47,111 nt of DNA from Levilactobacillus brevis ATCC 14869 = DSM 20054 (GTDB taxonomy: Bacteria; Bacillota; Bacilli; Lactobacillales; Lactobacillaceae), in NCBI RefSeq assembly GCF_001433855.1, contig NZ_AZCP01000007.1, positions 71,121 through 118,231 of the forward strand, read 5' to 3'. This document shows, piece by piece, positions 7,987-16,486 of the stretch. Position 1 is the stretch's first letter. Each line of letters starts with the position of its first letter. The notes beneath the pieces were generated by a model. That model searched no databases and had not been told where the DNA came from. It saw only the letters and a program-made list of their open reading frames with translations. The position numbers were made by a program, and so were the translations under genes.

Positions 7987-10416
7987 ATGAGGAGTAAATT
8001 ACTAGGGCTAAGTGTTGTGATGATGACAGTTTTATTTGATAGTTTGGCAGGGGCGAAAACGGCACAGGCGGCGTACACAGATGATAGTGATGCGAAGAAC
8101 GCTTTGGCAACTATGCCCAAGGGATTGCCGTTGTCCACTTACTTTGCTCCCGGACAAGATTACGATTCGACGGGATTGCAAGGCGGCTTTACGCCTGAAG
8201 TCCGTGATTCAAATAATAGCAGTAGTAGTGGTACCCAGGCCATGCAGTTAACGGCCGATAGTTATAACGGTGGAGCCGCAGTATGGTCCAAGGACGGCTC
8301 CAAGTTTAATTTGTATAAAAATCAAAAAGCCAGTATGTGGTTGTATTTTGGTAATAAGGGAAGCAGTGCTGGCGATGGAATGGCATTTGTTCTTCAGAAT
8401 AATAGTTCGGGTGGCACAGGAACTTATAGTGACAAAGGGCAGAGCCTAGGCGTTTGGGGAAAAGATGTATCAACTGATTCCAATGGGACTAAGACACAAA
8501 AAACGATAGCCGATTCAGCGATTCCCAAGAGTTGGGCGTTGGAGTTCGATACATTCGTTAACTCGGCGAAACCGAATGGGACGGATTTTGTACTTCCAAG
8601 TCCTAATCCGGATGGAATCACCAAGATTTCTGGTAATATAGGTACAGCTACTCTGTTCAACACGAACGCACCAACTACGGCTGCTAATAATACATTAAAA
8701 GTAGCGAATAATAATATTGCGGATGCGGCTAATGGATACGATGCCAATGCGGGGAATGTTAGTTCCTATCCACACATTGCTTCTAATTATCCCGGAGAGC
8801 CAAGTACGTATACTCTTAATTCGTTAGGCTCAGTGTATATTGGTGGGTATAAGGCCTTTTTGTCAGGGACACCGACGGATACACAGCAATTAACCTACAA
8901 CTGGGCTACTTTAAATCACGAAGGTGTATTATCCTATCCAAACACTGGACGTGGTGGAAAGCTATCAAATGGTAAATGGCATCACTTGTCGATTGATTAC
9001 AAGGCAGCAACATCTACTAGCGATGGCGTTATGACCTACACCTATGACGATAAAGATCCGGACACAGGCGCTAAGCAAACCAATGGGACCGATCATGGTG
9101 CACTGGAAGAGAATAAAATGTCACAACAGTTTAACATTACGCCCTCAAAGCTAGGTGCATCGGAAGCTAACCCAACTGTTTGGTGGGGCTTCACTGGGTC
9201 GACTGGGATGGCAAGTGAAAACAATTTAGTCGCGTTTGAACAAATTCCTAATGTGGCTAACATTAACTCTAGTGGAACTATGACCGACACGACCACCAAT
9301 AAAGATGTTACGGACAACGCTACTATTCAAGGTAATGACCACGTCAAAGTTAATTACAATGTGTCTTATGATAGTGGGACGTCTGCCTGGGAGAACATTA
9401 AATCAAAAATTGCGGTACCACAAAACATTACGTATAAAACGGCTAAGATTACCTATACTAAAAAATCCGGTGCGACCGAAACAGTCACTTTAGATTCATC
9501 AGATATTTCACAGAATGGAATCGATCTACAACTGGATCACGATCTGAACAACGAAAGTGACAGCGACTACGTTTCCGCTGATATTACGTTAACGGGGGTG
9601 GCGAAGAACCCATCGACGCAAACAACTATTGCTGCGACTACTGGGAGCTTCACGGGGACGCAAGCAATTACTTCTGTTGATATTCCGTCATTTAAGATTG
9701 CGCCATCAACGTTGAATCTGCAGTTGGATCAGTCAAAAGTAACGGCTTCCGGTGATAGTGATGTGCAGTTGACTGGGAAGATTACCTCAACGGCTACTTT
9801 GGACAGCAATGATAAGCTCATCTTGCACCCGTCTATTAACGGGAATGATTTGGCTACCAGTAAGCTGAGCGCGACTGATAAACCGGGCATCTTCACTGTG
9901 TCGGTTCCGATTAAACAGTTAAGCAGTGGCGAGAATACGTTTGAAGTTTATGCGACCGATAGTACGGGGAACTCGTCTAACACGGGTACCGTGACGATCA
10001 CGCTGGGGTCGTTGTCTTTTGGCACCGTCTCTGATAGTGCGGCTTTCAAAGATACAACGTTAGATGGCAGTCAGCAGACTGCTGGTACGAATGGCGATTG
10101 GAACCTTAATGTCCAAGATACTCGGGCCGTTGGTAGTCAATGGACGTTATCTGCCAAGATCTCACAGCCGTTTAAGGTCAATGATCAAGCTTTAAAGGGC
10201 AGCTTGATGTATAAGACGGCCAACGGAACAGAAGCCATCACGGCGGATAATACACCGATTGTGACGCACACCAAAACGGCTAATGACAGTTCGACAACGA
10301 ATGTCGCTGGTAGCTGGAATACGGATTCTGGCTTGCTATTAGATGTGGGTAGTAGCAATACGGCCGGCACTTACAGCGGGCAATTGACATGGACCTTACA
10401 GGACGCACCACAATAA
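7987..10416 (+). CDS. L-type lectin / WxL fusion surface protein
   Basis: An 809-residue exported protein. After the signal peptide (to about residue 28, ...AQAA) comes an L-type lectin-like domain with KGLPLSTYF, SMWLYFGN, AGDGMAFVLQN, SWALEFDTF, PHIASNYPG, KWHHLSIDY, TYTYDDKDPDTG and WWGFTGSTG. Next are Ig/Big-like beta domains (about 430-650), then a C-terminal WxL domain with motifs SQWTLSA and LTWTLQDAPQ. Compared with the paralogues at 14351 and 16825, it carries a ~70-residue insertion between LEFDTF and PHIASNYP and another near GGYKAFLSG. RBS GAGGAGG precedes ATG 7987. The domain order suggests a carbohydrate-binding wall protein; the sugar is unknown. Confidence 0.9.
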   Translation: MRSKLLGLSVVMMTVLFDSLAGAKTAQAAYTDDSDAKNALATMPKGLPLSTYFAPGQDYDSTGLQGGFTPEVRDSNNSSSSGTQAMQLTADSYNGGAAVWSKDGSKFNLYKNQKASMWLYFGNKGSSAGDGMAFVLQNNSSGGTGTYSDKGQSLGVWGKDVSTDSNGTKTQKTIADSAIPKSWALEFDTFVNSAKPNGTDFVLPSPNPDGITKISGNIGTATLFNTNAPTTAANNTLKVANNNIADAANGYDANAGNVSSYPHIASNYPGEPSTYTLNSLGSVYIGGYKAFLSGTPTDTQQLTYNWATLNHEGVLSYPNTGRGGKLSNGKWHHLSIDYKAATSTSDGVMTYTYDDKDPDTGAKQTNGTDHGALEENKMSQQFNITPSKLGASEANPTVWWGFTGSTGMASENNLVAFEQIPNVANINSSGTMTDTTTNKDVTDNATIQGNDHVKVNYNVSYDSGTSAWENIKSKIAVPQNITYKTAKITYTKKSGATETVTLDSSDISQNGIDLQLDHDLNNESDSDYVSADITLTGVAKNPSTQTTIAATTGSFTGTQAITSVDIPSFKIAPSTLNLQLDQSKVTASGDSDVQLTGKITSTATLDSNDKLILHPSINGNDLATSKLSATDKPGIFTVSVPIKQLSSGENTFEVYATDSTGNSSNTGTVTITLGSLSFGTVSDSAAFKDTTLDGSQQTAGTNGDWNLNVQDTRAVGSQWTLSAKISQPFKVNDQALKGSLMYKTANGTEAITADNTPIVTHTKTANDSSTTNVAGSWNTDSGLLLDVGSSNTAGTYSGQLTWTLQDAPQ

Positions 10417-10429
10417 GTTATTAATTAGG

Positions 10430-10463
10430 AGCAGTTTTAGCAATCAGCTAAAGCTGCTTTTTT
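10430..10463 (+). terminator. Terminator of lectin-WxL gene 7987-10416
   Basis: 12-bp stem AGCAGTTTTAGC / GCTAAAGCTGCT (one G-U), loop AATCA, then a six-T run. Confidence 0.88.
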
Positions 10464-10854
10464 GTCGTGGTCAACCAGCTGTGACCACTGAAGGTTGCGC
10501 CGGCTAGCTACGATTATGGCTCATGGTTCATAGAATGAATGCCCAAAAAGGTAGGGTCGATTAAGCTGGTCAGTGATAGCGGGTAAGGATTGGGTGAGGA
10601 TAATGGGAAAAGATAGTTATGACAGGCAACTATCTGCCTTTGAAGATCTGCGGTATGAATGGGTGTAACTGGAAACTATATGAACGACTTTAAAAAGGGC
10701 GGATTTTACATAATCCTGATAAAAAAATATTAGTGAAATCGAATTCAATTGATAATTCAAACAATGAACAAGCCTTGACGTACCAGTAAAAAAGACTAAT
10801 GGTTAGCATCAGAACGAAAGAAAGAATACCAAATTATCGAAAAAAACCGGCTAT

Positions 10855-10898
10855 CCATTTCGATAACTATGGACAAAGTAAAAAAGACGTGCTATTCT
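10855..10898 (+). promoter_or_regulatory. csc-like operon promoter E
   Basis: -35 TGGACA (10870-10875), 17-bp spacer, -10 TATTCT (10893-10898). The inverted repeat here is CCAT (10855-10858)-N10-ATGG (10869-10872), two bases tighter than at sites A-D. It is related, but may bind more weakly. Confidence 0.6.
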
Positions 10899-11022
10899 AT
10901 ACATGAATCATCGATGAGTTCAACGAAGAAAGTTATAGATAATGTTGGTCTGTAAGTTAGTTAATCACAAGTTGAGAATTTGGTTTGCCATTTTCTCACC
11001 TAACGTGAGGATGGGGACAGTG

Positions 11023-11442
11023 ATGAGATTTAAAAAAATCTGGTTGTTGCTGTTAGGCCTCCTAATCGTTGCTGGTGGGGGACAATCCGTAGTGGCTTTA
11101 GCGGATGTTCAGCAATCTACTTACCAAGTGGAGCTGACACCGAGTAAAGATGCGTCCGGCGCAATTGCCGGAGGGGATGGTGACTTTGGCGTTGGCGATA
11201 GCGGGAATCCTAGCAATAGCTCAGCAACGAAGTCACCGAGTGGTAGTCGGGTCACACCGACCGCAGCTCAGGGCCAAGACGGTGACCAGGTATCTGGAAC
11301 ACCGACGCGGTCCGGTTTGAGTGGACGTTTACCACAATTGTCAGAAGGCCAGTGGTACGGTTTTGGGTCAATGGCAGGTATCATCATATTATTGCTGATT
11401 TGGATCGGCATGTTGTTAAAACGTAGGAAGCAAGAAAATTAA
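11023..11442 (+). CDS. Small surface protein with degenerate sortase motif (CscD-like)
   Basis: A 139-residue protein: signal peptide (MRFKKIWLLLLGLLIVAGGGQS...ALA), a short Gly/Ser/Asp-rich middle, then a C-terminal sorting-signal layout of motif, hydrophobic helix (SMAGIIILLLIWIGMLL) and KRRKQEN. The motif at residues 103-108 reads LPQLSE, with Leu where Thr of LPxT is expected. Small LPxTG-type proteins of this kind head csc operons with two WxL proteins and a DUF916 protein, exactly the order here, with gaps of 27, 34 and 82 bp downstream. The start at 11023 is chosen for the signal peptide and the GGGG upstream. With this motif it may be a poor sortase substrate and stay membrane-held (inference). 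Confidence 0.82.
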   Translation: MRFKKIWLLLLGLLIVAGGGQSVVALADVQQSTYQVELTPSKDASGAIAGGDGDFGVGDSGNPSNSSATKSPSGSRVTPTAAQGQDGDQVSGTPTRSGLSGRLPQLSEGQWYGFGSMAGIIILLLIWIGMLLKRRKQEN

Positions 11443-11469
11443 AAAACTTTAAGTTGAGGGGATAATATT

Positions 11470-12153
11470 ATGACTAAGAAAACTTTACAATTTGTAGCAG
11501 CTGCAGCTATGGTAGCAGGTTTGGGCTTTGGTTCAGTTTCCACCGCCTTTGCGGCTAGTGACAGTGCCAGTGGGACTAACACGGGGGATTTGCACACGAC
11601 TGCTAAGGTTTCATTGACTGCCGGTTCCACTTCTGGTGGGGACAACGGTGATGGCGGTAACGCTGGTGATGGGGCATTGGCCTTAGTTAGCGCACCAAAT
11701 TACACGATTGATGGTGGTGAACTTGGCGGGTCAAAGGCATTGAAATTAGCCGGTACTGCTGACGGCAGTACGCCAGTTCAAACGGTTAACCCTGGTCTTA
11801 AGACCAACTGGGGCGTTACTGTGAAGAGTAGCCAATTCGTGACAACTAGTAAAACAGAATTGCAAGGTGCTGTGTTGACCTTAACTAAGACTGGTGTTAC
11901 CTCACCAACTGGTTCAACTTCTTCGACTGCACCTACTGCCGAGGATTCTATTGCATTGAATGGTGATGGGACTTCTGAACAATCTGTTGTTAAGGCTACT
12001 GGTAATGAAAATATTACTGGTGATGCCAAGGCGGTTGGTGTTGGTACATGGAACACGAACTTCGATACCGCTAGCTTGGCTGTTCCAGATGGGAACACGG
12101 CCGGCGATTACACTTCTAACTTAACTTGGACTCTAAAGAACGCCCCATTCTAA
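11470..12153 (+). CDS. Secreted WxL-domain surface protein (csc operon)
   Basis: A 227-residue WxL protein with signal peptide MTKKTLQFVAAAAMVAGLGFG...AFA, a Gly/Asp-rich linker (GGDNGDGGNAGDG), a LVSAPNYTIDG block, the first motif TNWGVTV and C-terminal LTWTLKNAPF. RBS GAGGGG is 8 bp before the ATG, within the same GGGATAATA-type initiation region as the genes at 5693 and 6810. It lies 27 bp after the CscD-like gene, so it is co-transcribed. In csc operons two WxL proteins and a DUF916 protein are thought to form one surface complex. Confidence 0.9.
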   Translation: MTKKTLQFVAAAAMVAGLGFGSVSTAFAASDSASGTNTGDLHTTAKVSLTAGSTSGGDNGDGGNAGDGALALVSAPNYTIDGGELGGSKALKLAGTADGSTPVQTVNPGLKTNWGVTVKSSQFVTTSKTELQGAVLTLTKTGVTSPTGSTSSTAPTAEDSIALNGDGTSEQSVVKATGNENITGDAKAVGVGTWNTNFDTASLAVPDGNTAGDYTSNLTWTLKNAPF

Positions 12154-12187
12154 GACGTTTAGGCATCGATAGTGAGGAGGCGTCGTC

Positions 12188-12862
12188 GTGAAACGTTTGT
12201 TATGGTTTATGGCCTCGCTAACTCTAGGGATCATGTTTACGGCGCAGTCGAATGCCCTGGCCAATTCAGGGTCATTATCGACCACTGCTAAAGTAACCTT
12301 AAGCGGAGATGGAAGTACTAAGCCGGTTAATCCCGGTGGACCAACCGATCCAGATGATTCTGGGAATAACGGGACTGGTTCCAAGGGTAAATTAACTTTG
12401 GATTACGTACCAAATTTAACGTTCAAGCAACAGCGGGTTACTAAAGGGCAAATTGTAACGACGGCCACCAATCGTGGTGCTTACGTACAAATTAGCGACC
12501 GCCGTTTCACGGGTGCGGGTTGGCAGTTACAAGTCAAACCCAGTCCCTTAGTTGGCGAAAAAGATTTTTCTGAAATTTCAGCGGCGGCCTTACAGTTGGG
12601 TTCAGCTTCCTTTGCTAAGGCAAGCACAACCAATGTGAGTGCTAGTCCGACGGTCACCGACTCGGCGACCAGCTTGATTCCGATTGGCAGCTATTCACTG
12701 GTTGCTTCGGCGAACAAAGGAACTGGTCTGGGGACGTGGTTGTTACAGGTAAACCGTAGTACGATTGCACCAACCAAGCTATTGGTAAATAATGCTGATG
12801 TCAAGCAACAGCAGACTTATCAGGGTGCATTAACTTGGTTACTGACTGATACGCCGCAATAA
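12188..12862 (+). CDS. Secreted WxL-domain surface protein (csc operon)
   Basis: A 224-residue WxL protein with a GTG start at 12188 supported by GGAGG 7 bp upstream. Signal peptide MKRLLWFMASLTLGIMF...ALA, then a Pro/Gly/Asp linker (NPGGPTDPDDSGNNGTG), a conserved LDYVPNLTF block, first motif AGWQLQV and last motif LTWLLTDTPQ. The second Trp motif is WLL rather than WTL. It is more diverged from the other small WxL proteins, as expected for the CscB/CscC partner rather than a recent duplicate. A terminator follows its stop. Confidence 0.88.
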   Translation: MKRLLWFMASLTLGIMFTAQSNALANSGSLSTTAKVTLSGDGSTKPVNPGGPTDPDDSGNNGTGSKGKLTLDYVPNLTFKQQRVTKGQIVTTATNRGAYVQISDRRFTGAGWQLQVKPSPLVGEKDFSEISAAALQLGSASFAKASTTNVSASPTVTDSATSLIPIGSYSLVASANKGTGLGTWLLQVNRSTIAPTKLLVNNADVKQQQTYQGALTWLLTDTPQ

Positions 12863-12873
12863 GTAGAAAAGTT

Positions 12874-12904
12874 AGTAGCGGTGGCGACAGCCACCGCTAC
12901 TTTT
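12874..12904 (+). terminator. Terminator within csc operon, before the DUF916 gene
   Basis: A perfect 12-bp stem (AGTAGCGGTGGC / GCCACCGCTACT, loop GACA) is followed by only four Ts. It may act as a partial terminator that lowers DUF916 expression relative to the WxL genes. Confidence 0.75.
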
Positions 12905-12912
12905 GTTATAAT
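12884..12912 (+). promoter_or_regulatory. Promoter of DUF916 gene, embedded in the terminator
   Basis: Extended -10 TGTTATAAT (TATAAT at 12907-12912), with GCGACA at 12884-12889 as a 17-bp-spaced -35 inside the terminator hairpin. This gives the DUF916 gene its own transcript with a short leader. Confidence 0.6.
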
Positions 12913-12944
12913 ATAGGTAAAAAGTGGGAATTGGAGGCTACATC

Positions 12945-13988
12945 ATGAAGCGTTATTGGCAATGGATTTTGGCATTGGGGGCACTGCTAACTTTTGCGGG
13001 CTGGCATACCACGACAGCCCACGCTGAAGGGGTTGGCTACACCGTATCGGCAAAGCTGCCAAAGAACCAGGATGATAAGAATGTCACCTATTTTGCTCTG
13101 CGGGTTAAACCTAATCAGCAAGAGAAATTAGGGGTGGTTATCTCTAATCAAAGCAAGAAGTCAGCAACTTTCCAATATGGTGTCAATCAAGCGATTACGA
13201 ATAACAACGGGGTTATTGACTATAGTAATAGTAATCCGAAGCTTGATAGCTCATTAAAAGTGGGTATTAAGGACGTTTTTAACGAACAGAAGCTACAGAA
13301 GGTAACGGTGCCGGCGAAGACGTCTAAGACCGTTTACGTGACCTATAAGATGCCTAGCAAGAAGATTGACGGGATGATCTTAGGTGGTGTTTACGTCAAG
13401 AAGATGGCCGGTAAGGAAGCCAAGGCGAAAAAAGGGGTTACGATTACCAATCAATTCGCCTATGTAATTGGTGTTCGCCTGCGTGAAAGCAGTGTCGATG
13501 TCGCACCTGACATGAAGTTAAATGAAGTTCGGGCTGGTCAAATCAACGCCTATAACCAGGTGGAAGCGAACCTCCAAAACCCACGTCCCGGTCTGATGTC
13601 TCAATTGAAGGTTAAGACCAAGGTCACTGAGGTTGGCAAGACCAAGGTTGTCTTACAAAACGAAAAGTCGAATATGGCGATGGCACCTAATAGTAACTTT
13701 AACTATGCCATTCCATGGGGCGATACCCAATTGAAGGCGGGAACGTACACGTTAACGTTGGACGCAACAGCTAAGGGCGGTTATCACTGGCATTTCGTTA
13801 AAAACTTTACGGTGACCCAAAAGCAAATCAACAGTTTGAAGAATAAGATTAATACGCCACAACAGCACAACTACCTCTGGTGGTTTGTTGCTGGCGGGAT
13901 TCTGATTATCTTATTGTTAGCGATTATCATTTACTTGTTGCTCAAGCGCAAGCGTAATGACGATGACGATAAGCAAGAGTCGAAATAA
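12945..13988 (+). CDS. DUF916/DUF3324 WxL-interacting cell-surface protein (CscA-like)
   Basis: A 347-residue protein: signal peptide (MKRYWQWILALGALLTFAGW...AHA), an N-terminal DUF916 (WxLIP peptidoglycan-binding) domain with FALRVKPNQQEKLGVVISNQS and the MILGGVYV block, a DUF3324 (WxLIP host-binding) domain with VNAYNQVEANLQNPRPG-like sequence, then a membrane helix (LWWFVAGGILIILLLAIIIYLLL) and a basic/acidic cytoplasmic tail. Family members bind WxL domains and anchor them to the membrane and peptidoglycan. It is the only DUF916 gene in the window, so eight WxL proteins may share it. RBS GGAGG precedes ATG 12945. Confidence 0.93.
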   Translation: MKRYWQWILALGALLTFAGWHTTTAHAEGVGYTVSAKLPKNQDDKNVTYFALRVKPNQQEKLGVVISNQSKKSATFQYGVNQAITNNNGVIDYSNSNPKLDSSLKVGIKDVFNEQKLQKVTVPAKTSKTVYVTYKMPSKKIDGMILGGVYVKKMAGKEAKAKKGVTITNQFAYVIGVRLRESSVDVAPDMKLNEVRAGQINAYNQVEANLQNPRPGLMSQLKVKTKVTEVGKTKVVLQNEKSNMAMAPNSNFNYAIPWGDTQLKAGTYTLTLDATAKGGYHWHFVKNFTVTQKQINSLKNKINTPQQHNYLWWFVAGGILIILLLAIIIYLLLKRKRNDDDDKQESK

Positions 13989-14002
13989 CTGAGTAAGTTA
14001 CA

Positions 14003-14039
14003 ACACGGTTCTACTGACAGAGTAGAGCCGTGTTTTTTT
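14003..14039 (+). terminator. Terminator of DUF916 gene / csc operon
   Basis: 13-bp stem ACACGGTTCTACT / AGTAGAGCCGTGT (one G-U), loop GACAG, then seven Ts. Confidence 0.9.
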
Positions 14040-14054
14040 GTGGAAATTATTAAT

Positions 14055-14084
14055 TGGACACTTTTACAAATGTGCTGATATTAT
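14055..14084 (+). promoter_or_regulatory. Possible promoter F1 (TGGACA family)
   Basis: TGGACA (14055-14060) preceded by AATTATTAAT-type sequence, with TATTAT (14079-14084) after an 18-bp spacer. The left CCAC arm is missing. It is probably a decayed or weaker relative of sites A-E. Confidence 0.4.
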
Positions 14085-14245
14085 TTAACCGATATAATGG
14101 TGTTTACAGGATATAATTTGATAATTGTTTTAAAATAAACTGGTTAATGAGTGACGATACATGTTGATCCAAAAGCGTTTTAAGGGGTTTAACAATCTGG
14201 ATAAAGAGTGTTTTAATGATTACTGTTAAACGGTATTGATAAGTG

Positions 14246-14274
14246 TGGCCTTTCATGAATTATTTTGTTATACT
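14246..14274 (+). promoter_or_regulatory. Promoter F2 of lectin-WxL gene 14351
   Basis: TGGCCT (14246-14251), 17-bp spacer, TATACT (14269-14274). The -35 is preceded by GTG, echoing the GTGGACA element. Confidence 0.5.
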
Positions 14275-14350
14275 GTGTGTAAGTTATAGGGGAGTCATGG
14301 AAACCAACTGACCGATGAAATTCGAATTGGGGACTAGGAGATGGCATATT

Positions 14351-16486
14351 ATGAAGTTTAAGCAACGACTGATCGGGGCGATAGGAGTACTAGTAGTCCT
14401 CGGTTTGATCGGTCAGATGTCAGTGGCCTATGCGGATGCCGATTATGATAAAGCCAAGGCTAATGCGCCGCAGGGGCTACCACTAAGCAACTATTTTAAA
14501 TTTGGTGATTTTGCGGGTAATTCGGCTAAGGTTGTGGATACGGGACGAAGTGATGGGACACAGATGGTTCAGTTGACGGATGCGAAAGCGGAAGTCGGGA
14601 CAATCTGGACCGGAGATGACTATGCCCTCGATCTCAATAAGAATGCCACGGCATCGATGTGGATGTACTTTGGAAACTACCCGGTGGATGCGGGGGACGG
14701 GATGGCTTTTGTGATCCAAAATGATACGCGCGGCGTCAATGCCGTATCACGGGCTTCTGATGGGACTGTCGGCAATGGGCAAACTTTAGGTGTCTGGGGA
14801 GTTGACGATAATCCGAAGGGGACAGCGGCGCAGATTGCCAGTCGAGGTATTCAAAATAGCTGGGCCCTGGAATTCGATACGTACCTGAACAGTAATAACT
14901 TTGACTTACGAACCGGAGTAGCTAAGCAACACATTGCTTCTAATTATCCAGGATATGCGGGGAGCTATGGTTCCGGTGGCGACTTCTTTTATTTGAATCA
15001 CAATGGGTTGATGAAGGATAGTAGTGATCCGAATTACCTGCTTTCATCGCGAGATAACACTTGGAAACACTTAACACTTAAATGGGACGCGGCTGCGTCA
15101 ACGATCACGTATGCCTTTAATGATAAGAATCCGGCCACCGGTGACGCAAAGACGGCGACGGGAACCCAGACCGTTACGATTGACCGGAGTAAGATCGATC
15201 CCAACGGTACAGGTAAGGCACGTTGGGGCTTCACGGGTTCAACCGGAGAACTCTGGGAAAATAATTTGGTGATCTTTGAGCAGTTACCCGGAATTGTTAA
15301 CAGTTCGGCGTCAGCGACCATTACCAATACGCGGACTGACAAGCAGATTGCCACGGGTGATGCCATTGATGCGGGAACACCGCTTCGGGCGGATTATCGC
15401 TTAGATTATACGAGTGGCTCTAAAAGTTGGACCGGGATTAGCGCTAAGATCAATCTACCGAACAATTTTGCTGCCAACTACGCAAAGGTCACCTACGCTA
15501 ATGGAAAAACAACCTTGCTTGATACGTCCCAACTGTCGGACCAAGCGTTGACGGCAGCCATTGATGACCTGAATACGACTAACAATGTGGCGACGGTTTC
15601 GGTATACGGTTCGGCAACGAATTCAAGTACGTCGTCAGCCGTGAGTGTGCCGGCCGCAACCAGTCACTTTAACGGCTCAAATGCGTTGACGATGGCGAGT
15701 ACGCCGGCCTACATGATTAACCCTCGTAACAGCTGGCAACTAGGCTTGTACTTTGGTGCGGTGGGTACTGGGACGACCACAACGTCGATGACTACGACAG
15801 CGGATGGGGTCGATTTGACTGGATATTTTACGTTTGCACAAGATAATACACCCAACTCAGGAGCGTCAATCAATGGTTCAGCAGTTGACTTGTATCCTAG
15901 TATTAACGGAAAGGCGTTAAGTTCGGTTAAAGTGTCTTCCGGTACTTCGCGGCAATTCAGTTATCATGTTGCCGCAGCTGACTTAGCGAGTGGTGAGAAT
16001 CGGGTGACCCTGACGGCCGGATATACTGCCTCCACGGGTACCATTTATTCAACACCAATTACTGCGACGGTAACGGCCGGAGCGCTAGGGTTTCAATCGG
16101 TCAGCGACACGCTTAACTTCGACGAGACGCTGACCGGGAGTACTGAGACGATTGCGCCGGTTAGCCAGCCAGATGTGTCGGTTAGTGATACTCGTGGGGG
16201 TCAGAACAGTTGGACCGTCAAGGCGGCATTAACAGGGATGAGCACTAATTTCCCCGGGACGTTGATCTACCAGCCAGGTGATGGTTCATCGGTGTCGTTA
16301 AATAATCAAGCGGCAACAATTGATACAGGAAAAGCCGCTAGTTCAGCAACCGATGTTAGTGATGACTGGAGCCAGACTTGGACGGGGGCCTCTTCTAAGG
16401 GCCTATTCTTGAAGGTGCCAGGGTCGTCGACTTCTGGTAATTATAACGGTCAGATTAATTGGGAGCTAGACGATACGCCTAGCTAG
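14351..16486 (+). CDS. L-type lectin / WxL fusion surface protein
   Basis: A 711-residue exported protein: signal peptide (MKFKQRLIGAIGVLVVLGLIG...AYADA), an L-type lectin-like domain (QGLPLSNYFKFG, SMWMYFGNY, AGDGMAFVIQND, NSWALEFDTY, QHIASNYPG, WKHLTLKWD, ARWGFTGSTGE), beta-sandwich repeats in the middle, and a C-terminal WxL domain with NSWTVKA and final INWELDDTPS. The lectin core matches that of 16825 very closely and that of 7987 less so, which indicates duplication. Start 14351 is chosen for AGGAG 10 bp upstream. An Asp/Asn-rich loop after LEFDTY could hold Ca2+ as in plant and animal L-type lectins (inference). Confidence 0.9.
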   Translation: MKFKQRLIGAIGVLVVLGLIGQMSVAYADADYDKAKANAPQGLPLSNYFKFGDFAGNSAKVVDTGRSDGTQMVQLTDAKAEVGTIWTGDDYALDLNKNATASMWMYFGNYPVDAGDGMAFVIQNDTRGVNAVSRASDGTVGNGQTLGVWGVDDNPKGTAAQIASRGIQNSWALEFDTYLNSNNFDLRTGVAKQHIASNYPGYAGSYGSGGDFFYLNHNGLMKDSSDPNYLLSSRDNTWKHLTLKWDAAASTITYAFNDKNPATGDAKTATGTQTVTIDRSKIDPNGTGKARWGFTGSTGELWENNLVIFEQLPGIVNSSASATITNTRTDKQIATGDAIDAGTPLRADYRLDYTSGSKSWTGISAKINLPNNFAANYAKVTYANGKTTLLDTSQLSDQALTAAIDDLNTTNNVATVSVYGSATNSSTSSAVSVPAATSHFNGSNALTMASTPAYMINPRNSWQLGLYFGAVGTGTTTTSMTTTADGVDLTGYFTFAQDNTPNSGASINGSAVDLYPSINGKALSSVKVSSGTSRQFSYHVAAADLASGENRVTLTAGYTASTGTIYSTPITATVTAGALGFQSVSDTLNFDETLTGSTETIAPVSQPDVSVSDTRGGQNSWTVKAALTGMSTNFPGTLIYQPGDGSSVSLNNQAATIDTGKAASSATDVSDDWSQTWTGASSKGLFLKVPGSSTSGNYNGQINWELDDTPS

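Larger units (their letters stand above)
10417..11022. other. Long intergenic region upstream of csc-like operon
   Basis: 606 bp. It holds the terminator at 10430-10463, promoter E (10855-10898) and a ~120-nt leader. The middle (10464-10850) shows no convincing gene. A 21-codon frame at 10602 has GAGG only 3 bp from its ATG and is not called. Confidence 0.5.
13989..14350. other. Intergenic region: terminator and promoters of second lectin gene
   Basis: 362 bp with the csc operon terminator (14003-14039), a TGGACA element without the inverted repeat (14055-14060) and a TATACT promoter nearer the gene (14246-14274). No gene was seen. Confidence 0.5.

Noticed and set aside
8424-8747. Long antisense ORFs inside WxL and lectin genes (also 11778-12098, 15034-15366, 18519-18851)
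   Set aside because: Ala/Thr/Ser-rich coding sequence yields stop-poor Val/Ala/Leu-rich antisense frames; no RBS or promoter supports them.
10602-10667. 21-codon frame starting MGKDSYDRQ in the region before the csc-like operon
   Set aside because: GAGG is only 3 bp from the ATG, no promoter was identified and no further support exists.
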